Notes: generated from the sequence alone by a model not told the origin. A stretch of DNA of 64,000 nt from Sodiomyces alkalinus F11 (GCF_003711515.1 NW_021167098.1:1-64000); one strand, 5' to 3'. Numbered from the stretch's first letter, positions 13,108-23,579 are shown. Numbers and translations are program-made.

Positions 13108-13119
13108 TATAGGGTTATA
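13108..13119. repeat. Target-site duplication, right of LINE A
   Basis: Exact match to 6445-6456, adjacent to the microsatellite tail of LINE A. Confidence 0.7.
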
Positions 13120-13300
13120 AGTGCTTCTAGTATTAAAGAATGCCTTCTAGGTATTATCGTTCTATACCTTCTTAGTTGTATAAAGGCCCGTGATAGATAG
13201 GCGTGGGGATAATAGGCGTACGGCCGATAAGCACGCCCTAGGGATATCCGTGGCTACCTGTTATTGGATATCGTCTTCTTCCCCACCCCGGACCACGGCT
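13120..13300. other. Short RIP-degraded spacer between LINE A and LINE D
   Basis: About 180 bp of mixed composition with no readable frame. It holds the continuation of the sequence LINE A inserted into. Confidence 0.4.
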
Positions 13301-13429
13301 TTTCTTTTCTTTTCTTTTTTTATTACGCGCGTGCAGCCCTAGAGCTATAGAGCGGCGCCTATTGTCCTAACGGCTTTAGGCTAGTAGAAGCTAGATATAG
13401 TAGATAACAGTACTAAATAAAGGAAATCC

Positions 13430-14860
13430 TCTGTAACAATCTGCCTAGTAGACCTAAAAATAGGTAAAGCCCAAAACAGAATACGTAGACTGTAGAGCCC
13501 GAGGTTTACGCCCTATACCACTCCGCCAGGGCTATTCTAGTATCTAAAAGATAGGTTTATAAGGCCTGTATTCCTCTTTTAGTACTAAAGACTAGAGGTA
13601 GATATAGCGGTAGGCCTGCTAGGATTTCCCGCAGTACTTTTGGTTCGTTTTTATAAAAAGGGCAGGAAAGGATAAGATAGGCTGTGTCCTGTATAGGGGT
13701 GCTAGGACAGGAACAGCGGTCGTTAGCGCAGTTTTAGAGCCTTTCTCAGCGGGTTTTTAGATATCCAAAGCCGGGCCTTAGCTAAGTAAAAGCCACCTTT
13801 ACCGACCTAGGGCCCAGTATTAGTAGTAGTTTTCGGGAAAAACGGAGGTTATCGCGGACTAAGCGCCTGTAAAAGCGGCCTAGTCGTACTAATTTACCTC
13901 TCTTTTCCGGCTTCTCTTCGTTATTCTTAAGGGCCTTCTTGTCTCGAATTAGGGCTTTATTTACCCGGCGTTCTAGGTAGCTAAGAGTAACTAAGCTAAC
14001 AGATTGAGTAGCTTCTTCGGGGTTTAGTGCCTGGTTAGCCACCTTATCTGCTAGCTTATTTGCTTCTATTCCTATATACAAGGGGCACCACTATAGAGGT
14101 GTAGGCGACTATTACAGGGCAGCCGATAGGGCAGTCTATAGGGCCTAAAGAATAGCGTATAATTCAGCGTTAGCGACTTTGGCGGAGGCGTCTAGGTTAA
14201 AGCCTAGTGCTTTACAGGGCCTTCTGGTACGAGTCTACTATATAATAGCGGCGATAGCCTACGAGGGCCCTGTAAGCGGCCTTATAGGGTGGCCTAGGAA
14301 CTCGTTAGTATAGAAAACAGCAGCCTATTCGCCTAGGGTTTATTGTATTTCCGTAAGGGCTTTAAGGTGGACTATTTTAGAATCGTGGGTTATAGGGCCG
14401 GGGCCAGGGTTAATATCCTTTTCGGGTCGGTCTTTTAAAGAAACAAATAGTTTTAGATCTGCTATATACTCGGAAGCATAAGGGGCCTCCTACCTAGCTA
14501 CCGGACCCTCTATTCTCCGGGACTGCCCTACTAAAGCTACTATTTCTAGGCCTAGCCTATATAGCTATATAGTAGGCTATAGGTTCTATAGAAGGGCGGA
14601 GTCTTCCCCGGTTTTTATTCCTTAGCTCCCTTTAAAGGCTAGCTAGGAGCTAGCGTTTAATAGAGTAGTTCGGTAGGAACCTTAAGCTCCTAAAGTCATG
14701 GAGCCTATTAGTGGAGCCTATTAGACTTAGTTAACTAAACCGCTACTAGAAGGACTTCTGCTTCGAGTTCTAAAGGCCGTAGAGGGGCCCCCTTAAAAGC
14801 TCCTAGGACTCTAACTCGATCGCCGTACTATGGACGTTCTAGACAGTCTATAGGGGCCCT
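13430..14860 (-). pseudogene. LINE D ORF2 C-terminal fragment (RNase H and Cys-rich end)
   Basis: The frame at 14081-13782 starts Y-I-G-I-E-A-N-K-L-A-D-K, the H-x-G-x-x-G-N-x-x-A-D motif of LINE RNase H with the His changed to Tyr. After a frame change near 13745, a second frame gives CANDRCSCPSTPIQDTAY followed by L-x-L-S-C-P-F, the C-terminal Cys cluster of Tad elements. Here Cys codons survive, so this part is less RIP-damaged than its surroundings. Upstream, 14860-14090 shows degraded ORF2 sequence with many stops. Confidence 0.7.
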
Positions 14861-15090
14861 TACTATAATAATAGCCTAAGTCTCCTTAGCTCTATCAGTT
14901 CCTTTACGGAGCTGATATTAGATAATATAGCAGACGGTTATATATAGATATACTAATAGTAGTATAGTAGTAGTACTATAGTTATACTATAGCGTGATTA
15001 ATGTTTCGTAACTAGCTTAACGACTTATTCGATCGTATTCCTATTAGCTAGTAAGTCCTAAATTACTACCTTGACTTTAGCCATCCTCGG
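14850..15090 (-). pseudogene. LINE D ORF1 N-terminal fragment
   Basis: The minus-strand frame from about 15083 begins with an ATG and reads MAKVKVVI-x-DLLANRNTIE-x-VVKLV (x = TAG/TAA), matching the ORF1 starts of LINE A (6769) and LINE B. It ends where the internal deletion joins ORF2 sequence. Confidence 0.7.
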
Positions 15091-15365
15091 GTCTAGAGGC
15101 TATAATAGTCCCCGTTTAGTCTTAAATCGGTTCCGCGTAGCTCCTTACCCCGAGGGGGGGAGGAGCGCCTATTCTACGAAAGGTAGGTCTGCCGAAAATT
15201 TTAGAAGGTCAAGGTCAAGGTCGGGATAACGCCGTCTATCGCGTTTTCCGGTTCTACTATAGCGCTAGTATTACGCCGCCTCTACGATAGTATCCGAGAG
15301 GGAGGCGGTAGTTATATTCTTCATCTTAGTGGTTTTATTAATTTTACTTATATTACGCACTACTA

Positions 15366-15700
15366 AGTAACTAGGAGTCGTTTTATAAGCGGACGGATAA
15401 AATAGCTATATTATAAAACCTTTTATAAATAATAATAATAAACTTAAAAATAACTTCTATACAGTTCTGCTTTTATATTATTTCTGATATAGCTTTTTTA
15501 TATATACTTAATATATTTACTAATACTACTAAAAAGTAGTAAAGAGTATTCTTTACTTTGTAGAAGCTTAAGAAATATATAATATTTAAAGTCTTAGTTA
15601 ATAAACCTATACTATATAAACCAGCTAACTAAGCGAATTATAAAAAATAGTACATTTTAGATCCTTATATTCTAGTAATATTATAGCCCGGGAAGATATC
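15366..15700. other. Very AT-rich spacer 3' of mcd4
   Basis: About 335 bp of low-GC sequence with no frame, richer in A/T than the RIP-mutated transposons. It has a small hairpin near 15527-15545 (TACTACT / AGTAGTA). The switch to normal composition comes at about 15700, close to the mcd4 stop codon. Confidence 0.5.
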
Positions 15701-15730
15701 TAAACCAAACTGCTCCTTATAATCCACAAC

Positions 15731-18700
15731 CTACGGAGAGAATGCAACTTCACCAACATCTAGCCTCCCTGTCCTCCCTACTCGGACATTGGCCAGAGAG
15801 CCGCCTTGCTTCATACCATTATCCACCTCGACCCCCGCAATAAACATAGCACTTACGCCTTCCAGCAAAGCGAGAAAGACGCAGAGCAGGCTCGCAATAG
15901 CGAAGTGACTGATAGTAGAACCAATCTCGAGCCACGAGCCCTCGTCTCTGACCACCCAGAAGAAATATAGTGTCAGCAGATCGCTGACGGCCATGACAAC
16001 CATGAAAAGTGCCGAGGGAGCCACGCCCAGACGCTTGTTGAGAATGCCCAAGTTGGCTGAAATGAGCGTAAAGGGAATCATCAGCTTAATGACGAGTAAG
16101 AGTCCTTGCCAGAACGGATCGAACAAGGGCATCAGGCGGTACACGCTCTCCAGGCTGAAGGACGAGACCGAGGCCACGTTGCCTGTGCTAAAAAAGGCTG
16201 ACTGTAGGAGCACGAAGAAGAAGAGCGCCACACGTGCATCTGCGAGGCTCAGGGGTCGACACGCCTGTAACCCAGACAGAGTCTGTCGCTTGTTCGCTAC
16301 ACGGTCATTGACTTGATCTCCCTTGGATCTCCCGAAGATGTATATTTTGTGCTCGAGGTTGACCCAAACAACCAGGAGCATGCTGAACGCCACGTAGAAC
16401 AGCCCCTCATACGAAATCGTCAGGATGACGAAGGTCGGGGCGCAGGTTAGAAACATCACCATCAATCGATGCATGTAGTGGTTGTTTGGCTGTAGTCTGT
16501 GTGCTAGAGGCATGAGAAGAGAGATGACTGCGATATCCGGTCAGTAGATTGTCGGATGCAAAGATCAATCAAGTGATAGGATGGCATACCGAGCACCGCC
16601 CAACCGACGACCAGATTTCCCCGTGGAACACCCTGCTTCGCCTGCAGAGATAGGGAACTGGAGCGAGTGACTACCACAGACAATAGTACGAGGCCCACCT
16701 TGAATGTGTTTTAGCAACGTGTCGTCCGATGGGATTGTCGTGACTTACCTGAGCACCAGTCAATGCTCTTGACATCGGTAATCCGACAGGTTTAATTGCG
16801 CCGTGACATTCTCCCGACCAAGAAGTCAATATGCGGTCTTCTAGGGCGAGGTATGCTACACCTATAACGAGCATCAAGACCCCACCAGCCATGCTACGAA
16901 CCTGTTAGCATACCGCTGCGCGGTGGCATCATGTGCCCGTCCAGAATACTTGCATTAGATCGATGTTTTCAACTTTGTTGGCCGGTAACAGTGTGAAGAT
17001 GCTCATTGAGAGGCACGACAATGCCCATATGGTGGCAACGAGGATGTTTTTCTTAATGAAACTGGTCCCGTACGATAGAGGCCAGAAAATAGCCAGAAGG
17101 TAAAGAAGGGTGAGAAGTTCACGATGAACGTATCCTGCAGCCTTTCATATTGTTTCGCATTAACAAATTTTGCCTCGGCATGCACAAGCACAATGGCATG
17201 CTCACTCACCAAAGAAAAGACGATTCCGAGGTAAGCAGTGGTGCTAACCAGAATAGACGCGATGCTAGATCCCGACGTGACATGGCCAAAAAGGATTCGA
17301 CGACCAATGGCAATACTGTGCCGTCGCGCATAGACCTCCTCCCAGAAGATAACCGGGAAGAATGCATAAGCATAATAGGTGAGAGGAGCCTTGGAAATAA
17401 TGAATGACGCATAAAGCATGGCCAGCATGGCAGAGAAGAAGGTCACCCCCGATAGAGTCCTGGAAGGCCTTTCCTCGCCACCAAGGACATAAATGTTGAT
17501 AATACCGGTAAGGGCATAGGCCATCCACCCCAGATACCCAACGGTGATGAGAGTTCGGAGGAAAAGCCAATCGTATGTTTGAAAGTATCTCATACCTTCG
17601 AGTGCTGTTTTCACGAGAGCTGCTGATTCCTCGATGGCTTCCTCGAAGGAGGCTGTGTCGATCAAGGTTCGTATGTCAGAGAGTCTGCGCTCCGCAGTGT
17701 TATTTTCGCCACTTAGTGGTCCATATGGTCTGAAACGGATCTCCTTGCTTTTCTTTAGTTCTTCTTTCACACAGTACATCTCGAGAATTTGGCGTGCATT
17801 AACAAGGGACGCCTCTGCCTTATCCCTGAGATCGGAGGAGACATATGCGAGGGGAAGTTCTCCAACTGAGTTGGCAGGAAATTCTGTGCCTATTAGGTAG
17901 GCCATCAGTGCTGCGATGTCAGCCTGTGCAACATCATGGCGCTGGACCTCATCCATCTTCCACTCCAGAGAATACTCATCGTGGCCAGCTGCAACTGAGC
18001 CACGTTGAAGGACGGGCGCGGCAACCCCTGAGCCCCAAGCAACCAACGGTGTGCGGGTGTTATCGGGATGGCCATCGCCGTGGCTACCCCAGTCGCTCAT
18101 CCCGTGGTCGGCTGTGAAGACGAATGCCGTTCGACCATCCCCGTAGAAATCTTCCATCAGTTTGGTGATCTCTTGTATCCCTTTGTCCACAACCTTGATG
18201 TTATTGAGATACTCCTTCGAGTATGGCCGGTAGGCGTGGCCGGAAGTGTCAATTCCCAGCAAGTGAAGAAAGAAGACCAACTTATCCTGTCGCAAAGCTG
18301 CATTGAGGGTTTCATTTCTTGTTGCCTCGGCAAAGAAGTCTTTGATATTATTAAAGACCCAATAGTCCAGCTCTAGAGGGTCCTGGGAAAAGTCCTCAAA
18401 TTCGTGCCCGTATGTAAAGGCATCGACACGCCCAGGAACAGCTCCCTGTTGGAACATTGGCAGAATATCCGGGCTACCCCAGCTCCATGTATGCCGACTA
18501 CGATTGAAGACGCTGTCAAAGTTGACAGGGTTGAGCTTCCATCCTGTAGCTACCGCCGAAACATCTTCATATAGGCCCGCAATAAGCGCGACATGTCCTG
18601 GACGAGACTCTGTCGGCACCCTGGTATGAGACACTCCAAAGGTTCCATGATGTAATACTCGAGATCGGAGAAAAGGGGCGAGAGGCCGAGGGTCGAGGTC

Positions 18701-18990
18701 GTCTGCATTCTGTGGGTACGGTTCCGGGAACCACTGGAACGCCTTATCCGCGCGGAGTCCGTCACCTCCAACGTGTTAGACGCGTATAGCATAGGATAGG
18801 GGAATATCATACCAACAAAGAGGACAAGACGGTCCGCTGGTGCTTCGGCATGAGCAGAGCCCTTTGGTGGAAAGAGACGCATGCCACCAACGATGGGACT
18901 GACAAAGTAGATGTCGAAAATAGAGAGGAAGTACACGACGTGAAAGACTACAGCAATGGCTAGAAAGCCATATCGCGAGAGGAGAGCCAT
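15731..18990 (-). CDS. mcd4: GPI ethanolamine phosphate transferase 1 (Mcd4/PIGN family), six exons, intact
   Basis: ER membrane enzyme that adds ethanolamine phosphate to the first mannose of the GPI anchor precursor. Exons in gene order: 18990-18813, 18765-17210, 17141-16950, 16901-16749, 16698-16590, 16527-15731, giving 2985 nt or 994 aa, typical of the family. Residues about 8-30 form an N-terminal signal anchor. The lumenal alkaline-phosphatase-like domain (about 55-310) has FVGDGLRAD with D61 (codon 60 is split by intron 1), SHTRVPTESRPGH with the presumed nucleophile T111, GIDTSGHAYRPYS (D232, H236) and TADHGMSDWGSHGDGHPDN (D279, H280, H292). From about residue 465 the protein is a series of hydrophobic segments. 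ATG at 18990 is preceded by CTACT and starts a family-like MALLSRYGFLA. There are no frameshifts or RIP stops. It is the only unmutated gene here; its flanks are transposon relics. Confidence 0.95.
16528..16589 (-). other. mcd4 intron 5 (62 bp)
   Basis: GTATGC donor, TACTGAC branch-like motif, GCAG acceptor, phase 1. Splicing joins WAVL to VISLLMPLAHRLQPN, a highly conserved family stretch. Confidence 0.9.
16699..16748 (-). other. mcd4 intron 4 (50 bp)
   Basis: GTAAGT donor, GCTAAAAC branch-like motif, CAAG acceptor, phase 0. Confidence 0.85.
16902..16949 (-). other. mcd4 intron 3 (48 bp, acceptor ambiguous)
   Basis: GTATTC donor after the codons for IDLMQ. The acceptor ACAG at 16902 keeps the frame (VRSMAGGVLM follows), but the CTAAC branch-like motif sits only a few bases before it. 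The next AG at 16894 would be better spaced but breaks the frame. Confidence 0.7.
17142..17209 (-). other. mcd4 intron 2 (68 bp)
   Basis: Consensus GTGAGT donor, GTTAAT branch-like motif, AAAG acceptor, phase 0. Removal restores the family sequence ending in GYVHRELLT after the transmembrane segment. Confidence 0.85.
18766..18812 (-). other. mcd4 intron 1 (47 bp)
   Basis: GTATGA donor, CTAAC branch-like motif, GGAG acceptor. It interrupts the GGT codon of the FVGDGLRAD motif; reading through it without splicing loses that motif. Confidence 0.9.
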
Positions 18991-19110
18991 AGTAGAAGAC
19001 GGACGGCCAAGTGTGAGTTGATCAATTGACGCATGGGTTGCCCGCGACCACAGCCCACAGCTAAATACCAGGTGCTGTTAAAAGAACCACCAGACACGTC
19101 TGTTATAAAA
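18991..19110 (-). promoter_or_regulatory. Truncated mcd4 upstream region
   Basis: About 100-120 bp of normal-composition DNA remains before RIP-mutated sequence starts. No clear TATA or CT-rich tract is visible. If the gene is expressed, its promoter must be this short piece or lie partly in the transposon relic. Confidence 0.35.
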
Positions 19111-19300
19111 AACACGGAGAACCTTATCTTAGTAGGCTCAGACGTCTTATCTTCAGGTATATATGGGGTAGCGGGCCTTCGGCCCTACCGTATTATTTTA
19201 ACAAATTCGTCTAAGGCTCTTTTCTGCTTACGTTAAAAATACCCACTTCCTATATAGGCTAAATCGATCTTAAATTATCTCTCCCGACCACTCTCTATCT
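19110..19300. other. Edge of transposon relic K next to mcd4, with a hairpin
   Basis: Composition shifts from normal to TA-rich here. A hairpin at about 19167-19189 pairs GGTAG-C-GGGCC with GGCCC-TACC around a TTC loop. It may be a terminal structure of K, but I found no matching inverted copy at the other end. Confidence 0.35.
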
Positions 19301-20581
19301 TCCATAGCCTTAATTACGATACCACCATAACCTTAAAAATATCTTAATTAGATACTAACGGGTTCCTTAATATTATCTGTATATATATATCCCTTTTTAC
19401 GTCCCTGGAAATACCCAGCTTAATATGCGACTAAGATTCTACTACTAGACGTAACCGATAATTTTATTAATAGTTATCTTTTCGACCTTAATACCGAATA
19501 TAAGCTACGATATCGTAAGTCCTCTATACTAAGCGTTAATATTAGTATCTTGTTAATAAATAATAACGATATATACTATAACTAAGTTAAAGAGCGTAGT
19601 AGGTATTTAATTAAGGGCTTCCTAATAGAGGGGAAAAAAGGTTTTTACCGTCTATAGATATATAGGAAACGCTAGGTTAAATTTAATAACCGTTTAAAAA
19701 TCCACTAATAATAGCGATAGGGATATATATTCTTCTTGGTAAAAGAGGAGGTTTTAAGCTATTAAATCTATATCCTAAGACTCGCCTATACACTTATTAT
19801 TATTATCTTTAGTCTACCCCTAGACTAAAAGAGCTATTTCTAATACCCGATAGTACTCTTTATTCTATATCTCTAAATATACTACTAGATCTACCTTTTT
19901 TCCTAAGATCTTAATATGCCTTACCCTTAAAAGACCTTATAGTATCTTAACGCTTATATATCTATAGGTGCTTTAAGGTAGTCCTAATACTTTTATAGAT
20001 ATGATAAACTTATTAGTAAGATTATTAATGTATTAAGGTATCTTAAATATATCTTCCTGCTTAATTAGATTCAGTTTAACCCTATCTAGATCGGTATTAG
20101 AGAGGGATATCTCCTTAATTTTAATACTATAATCTTCGCTACTATTAGGATTAATAGATATACTATACTTAGTAAACGACTACTTAATTATATCCTTCTC
20201 TTCATTATAAAGAATATCCACCGCCTAGCCTACTATATATATAGTAAATACCCTGTGTTTAGATAGGGTCTAAACTCTATCACCCTATGAATCTTATTAA
20301 TCTAAATAAGAGTCTATAATATCCCGAAAAGGCTTTTTTAGCGGACCGTTAATATACGTATCTAATAGTTAAAAATAAGAAGTATAATCTATAAGTATTA
20401 TAGGAGGTAGTATTTTGCCCTATTTTAAGGCTTACTTAATACCGGGGGTTATACAAAAAGCCATAACGTCTATAACTAGTATCCCCTCCTTATCCTTAAT
20501 AATAAGGACTAGTTCTCTATTGATCTACTAAATAAAACTAATCTTATTATTATAAGCGGTGTTATTAAAATCTACAATACC
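19300..20581 (-). pseudogene. DDE transposase of element K, C-terminal half
   Basis: Continues the transposase begun at 34140-33099, which is interrupted by copia element H. The minus frame opens with GIVDFNNTAYNN, then GILVIDVMAF (second catalytic Asp region; the family has LVMDVAAF), then LLDTYINGPLKKPFRD (third Asp region, family QPLD...NGPFK). Further down comes V-F-T-I-Y-I-V-G followed by a SINPNSSEDYSIKIKEI-like segment, as in fungal DDE_1 (pogo/Fot-like) transposases. Stops are TAG/TAA at Gln/Trp positions. The C-terminal limit is not resolved. Joining the two halves across one copy of the ATACC duplication gives an uninterrupted frame (LSGIVDFNN). Confidence 0.8.
20577..20581. repeat. 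Target-site duplication of copia H, left
   Basis: ATACC, repeated at 33094-33098. Confidence 0.85.
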
Positions 20582-20774
20582 TGTCAGAACACAAATAAGG
20601 TACGCGGAATTATGTTTGTATTTATCTGAGTGAAGTTTGTGATACTTTATAGGGATGTCTAACTATACGGAAAAAGCAGGGGAAATAAGGGTGGATATAT
20701 ATGAGCGAAGTACTCCACACGTCTAACATAATATACTTTATCACACCCCGATAACGTGGCTATGCCATCTGACA
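20582..20774 (-). repeat. 3' LTR of copia H (193 bp)
   Basis: Starts TGTCAGA and ends TCTGACA, so the short terminal inverted repeats are intact. It keeps many CA and TG dinucleotides that are TA in the partner LTR, so this copy is much less RIP-mutated. Confidence 0.93.
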
Positions 20775-20790
20775 CACCCCCCCCCCAGAA
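20775..20790 (-). other. Polypurine tract of copia H
   Basis: On the minus strand this is TTCTG-G(n)-TG directly upstream of the 3' LTR, the expected place for plus-strand DNA priming. Confidence 0.7.
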
Positions 20791-21249
20791 TAGTAGGATT
20801 AACCCTAACTGTTCTGCTCGTTGAATTAATACCAAAATCCAGGGTAACTCGGGCCTAGATTTTAATTAACGGCGCTATAGGCGTTAAAGTCAAAAAGCAG
20901 TTAAAAAGTGTTAAAAACAGTACCTAAATAAGTCTGTAGGGGCATAAAAACACTAAAAATAACGGTCTAATTAACCGATTTCCTTTAATTAAAAACTAAT
21001 AGAAGATCGTCGTCTCTATTAATTACTTTAATCCTATTTCGGCTAGACCTCTATACTAAGTAGATATATAAACGCCCTGTGTTTCTACGGGGGAAGTACC
21101 TTTATAAGGCTATCGCTAACTATATCGTTAGTGGCGATCTAATTAATCGCGACGGTCCCCTTTTAAACGGTTTATCGGATCTAAAGGGCGTGGATATCAA
21201 GATACTTTAATTTTAAGATAACCTAAGGCCGCGGCGACTCTAATAGTTA

Positions 21250-22900
21250 CTTAGTTTATTAATTATCATAGTATATAGTTAGTAGTTCCTCCTTAAAGGT
21301 AAGGGTAAGGTCCTTTATTAAACGCCTTATCGCGATATACTGCCTAATAGTAGCAGAAAGCGCTATAAGCTCGGCTTTAGTACTAGAGGTTATAACGCTT
21401 ATTTGCTTATTTGCCTTTTAGTCTATAGGACCCCCGAAGAGGAGGGTCGTGTAACCTTATAAGCTATACTTAGTCTCACGATCGTCCGTGAAGGCGGCGT
21501 CGGAGGTATAGAAGAGTGCAGGCTTTTAGTCGTTTTTACGTGGTCCGAAATAAAGGGATAGCGTCTTTATCGAGCCGAGATACTTTAGGCACCTATCGGC
21601 AGCTTCGTGATACTATTTTAAAGGGTTAGTGCTGAATTCGGTAAGCCTTAAAGTAGCTTTAGAGATATTAGGCTGGGTCTAGTAGGCGGCGTAGTTAATA
21701 GAACCGACCTTCCGAAGATATAGATAGATTAATTCTTCGGAGGCTTATTAGTCGGCAGGCTATAGAACGTCAGGATAAGGAAGAGGGCTTTTAACCCTAC
21801 GACCTCTATAATCCATCTATAACGCTTTTATCTTATTGGTAATATAGTTATTAAGCGATAACTATAGCTTACGTTATTAACGATCGCGCCCTACGCGGAT
21901 TCTAAGGAACCACTTAAGTAGTCTTAGATCCCTGATTTAGAAGCTCTTCTATATCTGCTATACTAGATTATTAGTAGTAGATTAATATTCCTTACGGTAG
22001 ATCAGGATAATATCGTTAACGTAAAAGAAAGTAATCAGATCCTCGTTCTTAAAGACGTAATCGCCTTCGGTTAATTACTTTAAACCGCACTTACCTAGTA
22101 CGGAAGAGAGCTATTAATACTATGGCTTTAGGGAACGGCGGAGGCTATATAACGCGCGGCGTAACCTTTAAATCCCTCTACGTTATATAGGAGGGTATTT
22201 TACTTTAGAAGGTCCTCGAGTTAATTATCGGCTTTAAGGCCCGTAGCTAACTAGAGTAACTACTAACCAGGAGGGTCCTTAATATAAATCTCTTCGTTAA
22301 GCAGGGCATTAATAAATACGTTAACGGCGTTAAGTTACCGAGTCTTAAGATCGAAGTGGGCTATAATACATATTAGCGACCTAAAGGTCCTTCTAGCGAG
22401 GGTAGAGGCGTAGGCGTTAAGGTGGTTATTTAGTTATTAATCCCCTTAAACGTAAAGACGTGCCTTAAACTTATTAACGTAGCTTGTAGGATCGACCTTA
22501 TACTTAAAAACCCATTTAAGATCTAGTGGCCTTAGAACTAATTTAGATAGTCCCGAGTCGTGCTGTTACTAATAGGACTATTCCCACTATTCAAAGGTGC
22601 CTATTAACCTAAGCGTGCCGACTTCCTATAAGGCGGCCTTAATCTATTCTAATTTATAGGGACTCTTCAGCCTTTAAGACCAGTTCAGAGGTTCCTTAGG
22701 TTTATCGCGGCGTAGTAGCGGCTTCTTCGGCATCTTAATCTCATTATAGAAGGTATAAAAGCAAGGAGGGGTATAACGGTCGGTTAGACGCCTACTACGG
22801 GCAGGCTAGTCGGTAGCGGCCGTCGGAATAATAGGAGGACGGCTTCTTCTACTAGTAGAAGAGGAAAGGTAGTTAGTAGTGGTAGTGGAAGAAGAGGATT
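21250..22900 (-). pseudogene. Copia H pol, reverse transcriptase and RNase H, RIP-killed
   Basis: In minus-strand order: PLDLKWVFKYKVDP followed by FKARLYVQGD-like sequence (family KWVFKIK...KARLVARG) near 22540-22440; DLKTRQLNAVNVFINALLNE-EIYIKDPPG-like (Gln at stops) near 22350-22260; the YVDDI box as Y-V-N-D-I-I at 22023-22006; and RNase H SSTKAELIALSATIRQYI near 21390-21330. The copia order (RT/RNase H last, next to the 3' LTR) fits. Stops are TAG/TAA. Confidence 0.85.
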
Positions 22901-23521
22901 ATAAAGACTTAGTAGGAGCCGTGGATACCGGATTAACAGAGGTGGCAGCAGTGGTTAATTCCTCTTTAAGAACCGATTAGTCAGGGGATAATAATCCTAT
23001 TTCGACGGTATCGCCGGTTACGGCCGTATCGTCAGATTAATCTTCGTTAGATTATTTAAAAACAGGCGGTAGATCCGTAGTTCTAGTTAGTGGTGTAGGA
23101 GGGCCGTTTATGGTTATTGAAGGAGGGAAAACAGGTGCCGTTAGAGGCATAATTATAAGTGTAATTATGGAAGGCGGCGTTGTTATTATTAAAGCAGGTA
23201 CTGCCAATGGCGTGGAAGACGTTATAGGGCTTATTTACTCTATTCCACATGCCTCCTATGCCTCCTGATTAGGTTAATCTTCCTGCTATTATTATTCTTC
23301 TGCAGATTCTGCAGTGGTTATTGAACCTGTACCTTTATCCACCCCCCTAGAAGTAACGGCAGTAATAGCGGCGATAGCCGTAGTGGCCGTAGCAGTGGCC
23401 GCCTCCGCTATTGCCTCCCTTATAGTATTCTGCTCTAGTAGCGTTTAAGGGTGAAAATTAACCACGATAGTAGTAATACCCAGAGGATCCTGGAGTTAAT
23501 AATCCATAGGCAGATTAAGCT
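22740..23521 (-). other. Copia H integrase-RT linker, low complexity
   Basis: A Ser/Thr/Asp-rich linker frame on the minus strand (for example S-S-S-T-T-T near 22850-22890). It retains more CA/TG than most of the window. No separate gene seen; the plus-strand frame at 23451-23696 is a shadow across the LINE B junction. Confidence 0.45.
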
Positions 23522-23535
23522 ACTCGAAAACCTTA
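23522..23535. repeat. Target-site duplication of LINE B, left
   Basis: ACTCGAAAACCTTA, identical to 30181-30194. Confidence 0.9.
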
Positions 23536-23537
23536 TT

Positions 23538-23538
<1 letters not shown>

Positions 23539-23577
<39 letters not shown>
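23539..23577 (+). repeat. (ATT)n microsatellite, LINE B tail
   Basis: A near-perfect ATT trinucleotide run, the reverse complement of the AAT tail of the LINE. A similar shorter run marks copy C at 57897-57910. Confidence 0.9.
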
Positions 23578-23579
23578 TT

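Larger units (their letters stand above)
6457..13110 (+). mobile_element. Full-length Tad-like LINE (non-LTR retrotransposon) copy A
   Basis: An element of about 6.65 kb flanked by a 12-bp direct repeat (TATAGGGTTATA at 6445-6456 and 13108-13119). It has a GC-rich leader, ORF1 with zinc knuckles, ORF2 with endonuclease and reverse transcriptase, a 3' region of about 1.65 kb, and a GAA/AAT microsatellite tail at about 13080-13110. Copies B (23536-30180) and C (57897-64000) are homologous along their whole visible length in the opposite orientation. RIP has converted Cys/His to Tyr and Gln/Trp to stop throughout, so the element is dead. Confidence 0.9.
13301..15365 (-). mobile_element. Internally deleted LINE copy D (RNase H-bearing family)
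   Basis: The minus-strand 5' end near 15365 matches the leader and ORF1 start of LINE B. ORF1 begins at 15083 with MAKVKVVI, then DLLANRNTIE, and runs to about 14850. The sequence then jumps to the C-terminal part of ORF2 (RNase H and Cys-rich end) and finishes with an A-rich tail, seen on the plus strand as CTTTT repeats at 13301-13321. About 4.5 kb of the middle is missing relative to a full-length copy. Unlike A, B and C it carries an RNase H domain, so it belongs to a different Tad-like family. Confidence 0.75.

Noticed and set aside
13490..13540. tRNA gene (a GGCGGAGTGGT-like D-arm motif on the minus strand)
   Set aside because: No matching acceptor, anticodon and T arms can be formed, and the stretch lies in the C-terminal coding frame of LINE D.
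15993..16316. Plus-strand ORF of 107 aa
   Set aside because: Shadow of mcd4 exon 6; no recognisable content.
17003..17209. Mcd4 ending at 17003 as a truncated 543-residue protein
   Set aside because: That frame reads through intron 2. Splicing at 17209/17142 restores the conserved continuation, and all six exons add to a multiple of three.
17634..18376. Plus-strand ORFs of 88-102 aa
   Set aside because: Shadows of mcd4 exon 2 on the opposite strand.
15731..19110. Secondary-metabolite or resistance cluster around mcd4
   Set aside because: No biosynthetic, transport or regulatory gene is present in the window; only transposon relics flank the gene.
19033..19236. Plus-strand ORF of 67 aa upstream of mcd4
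   Set aside because: It straddles the boundary between normal and RIP-mutated DNA and has no support as a gene.
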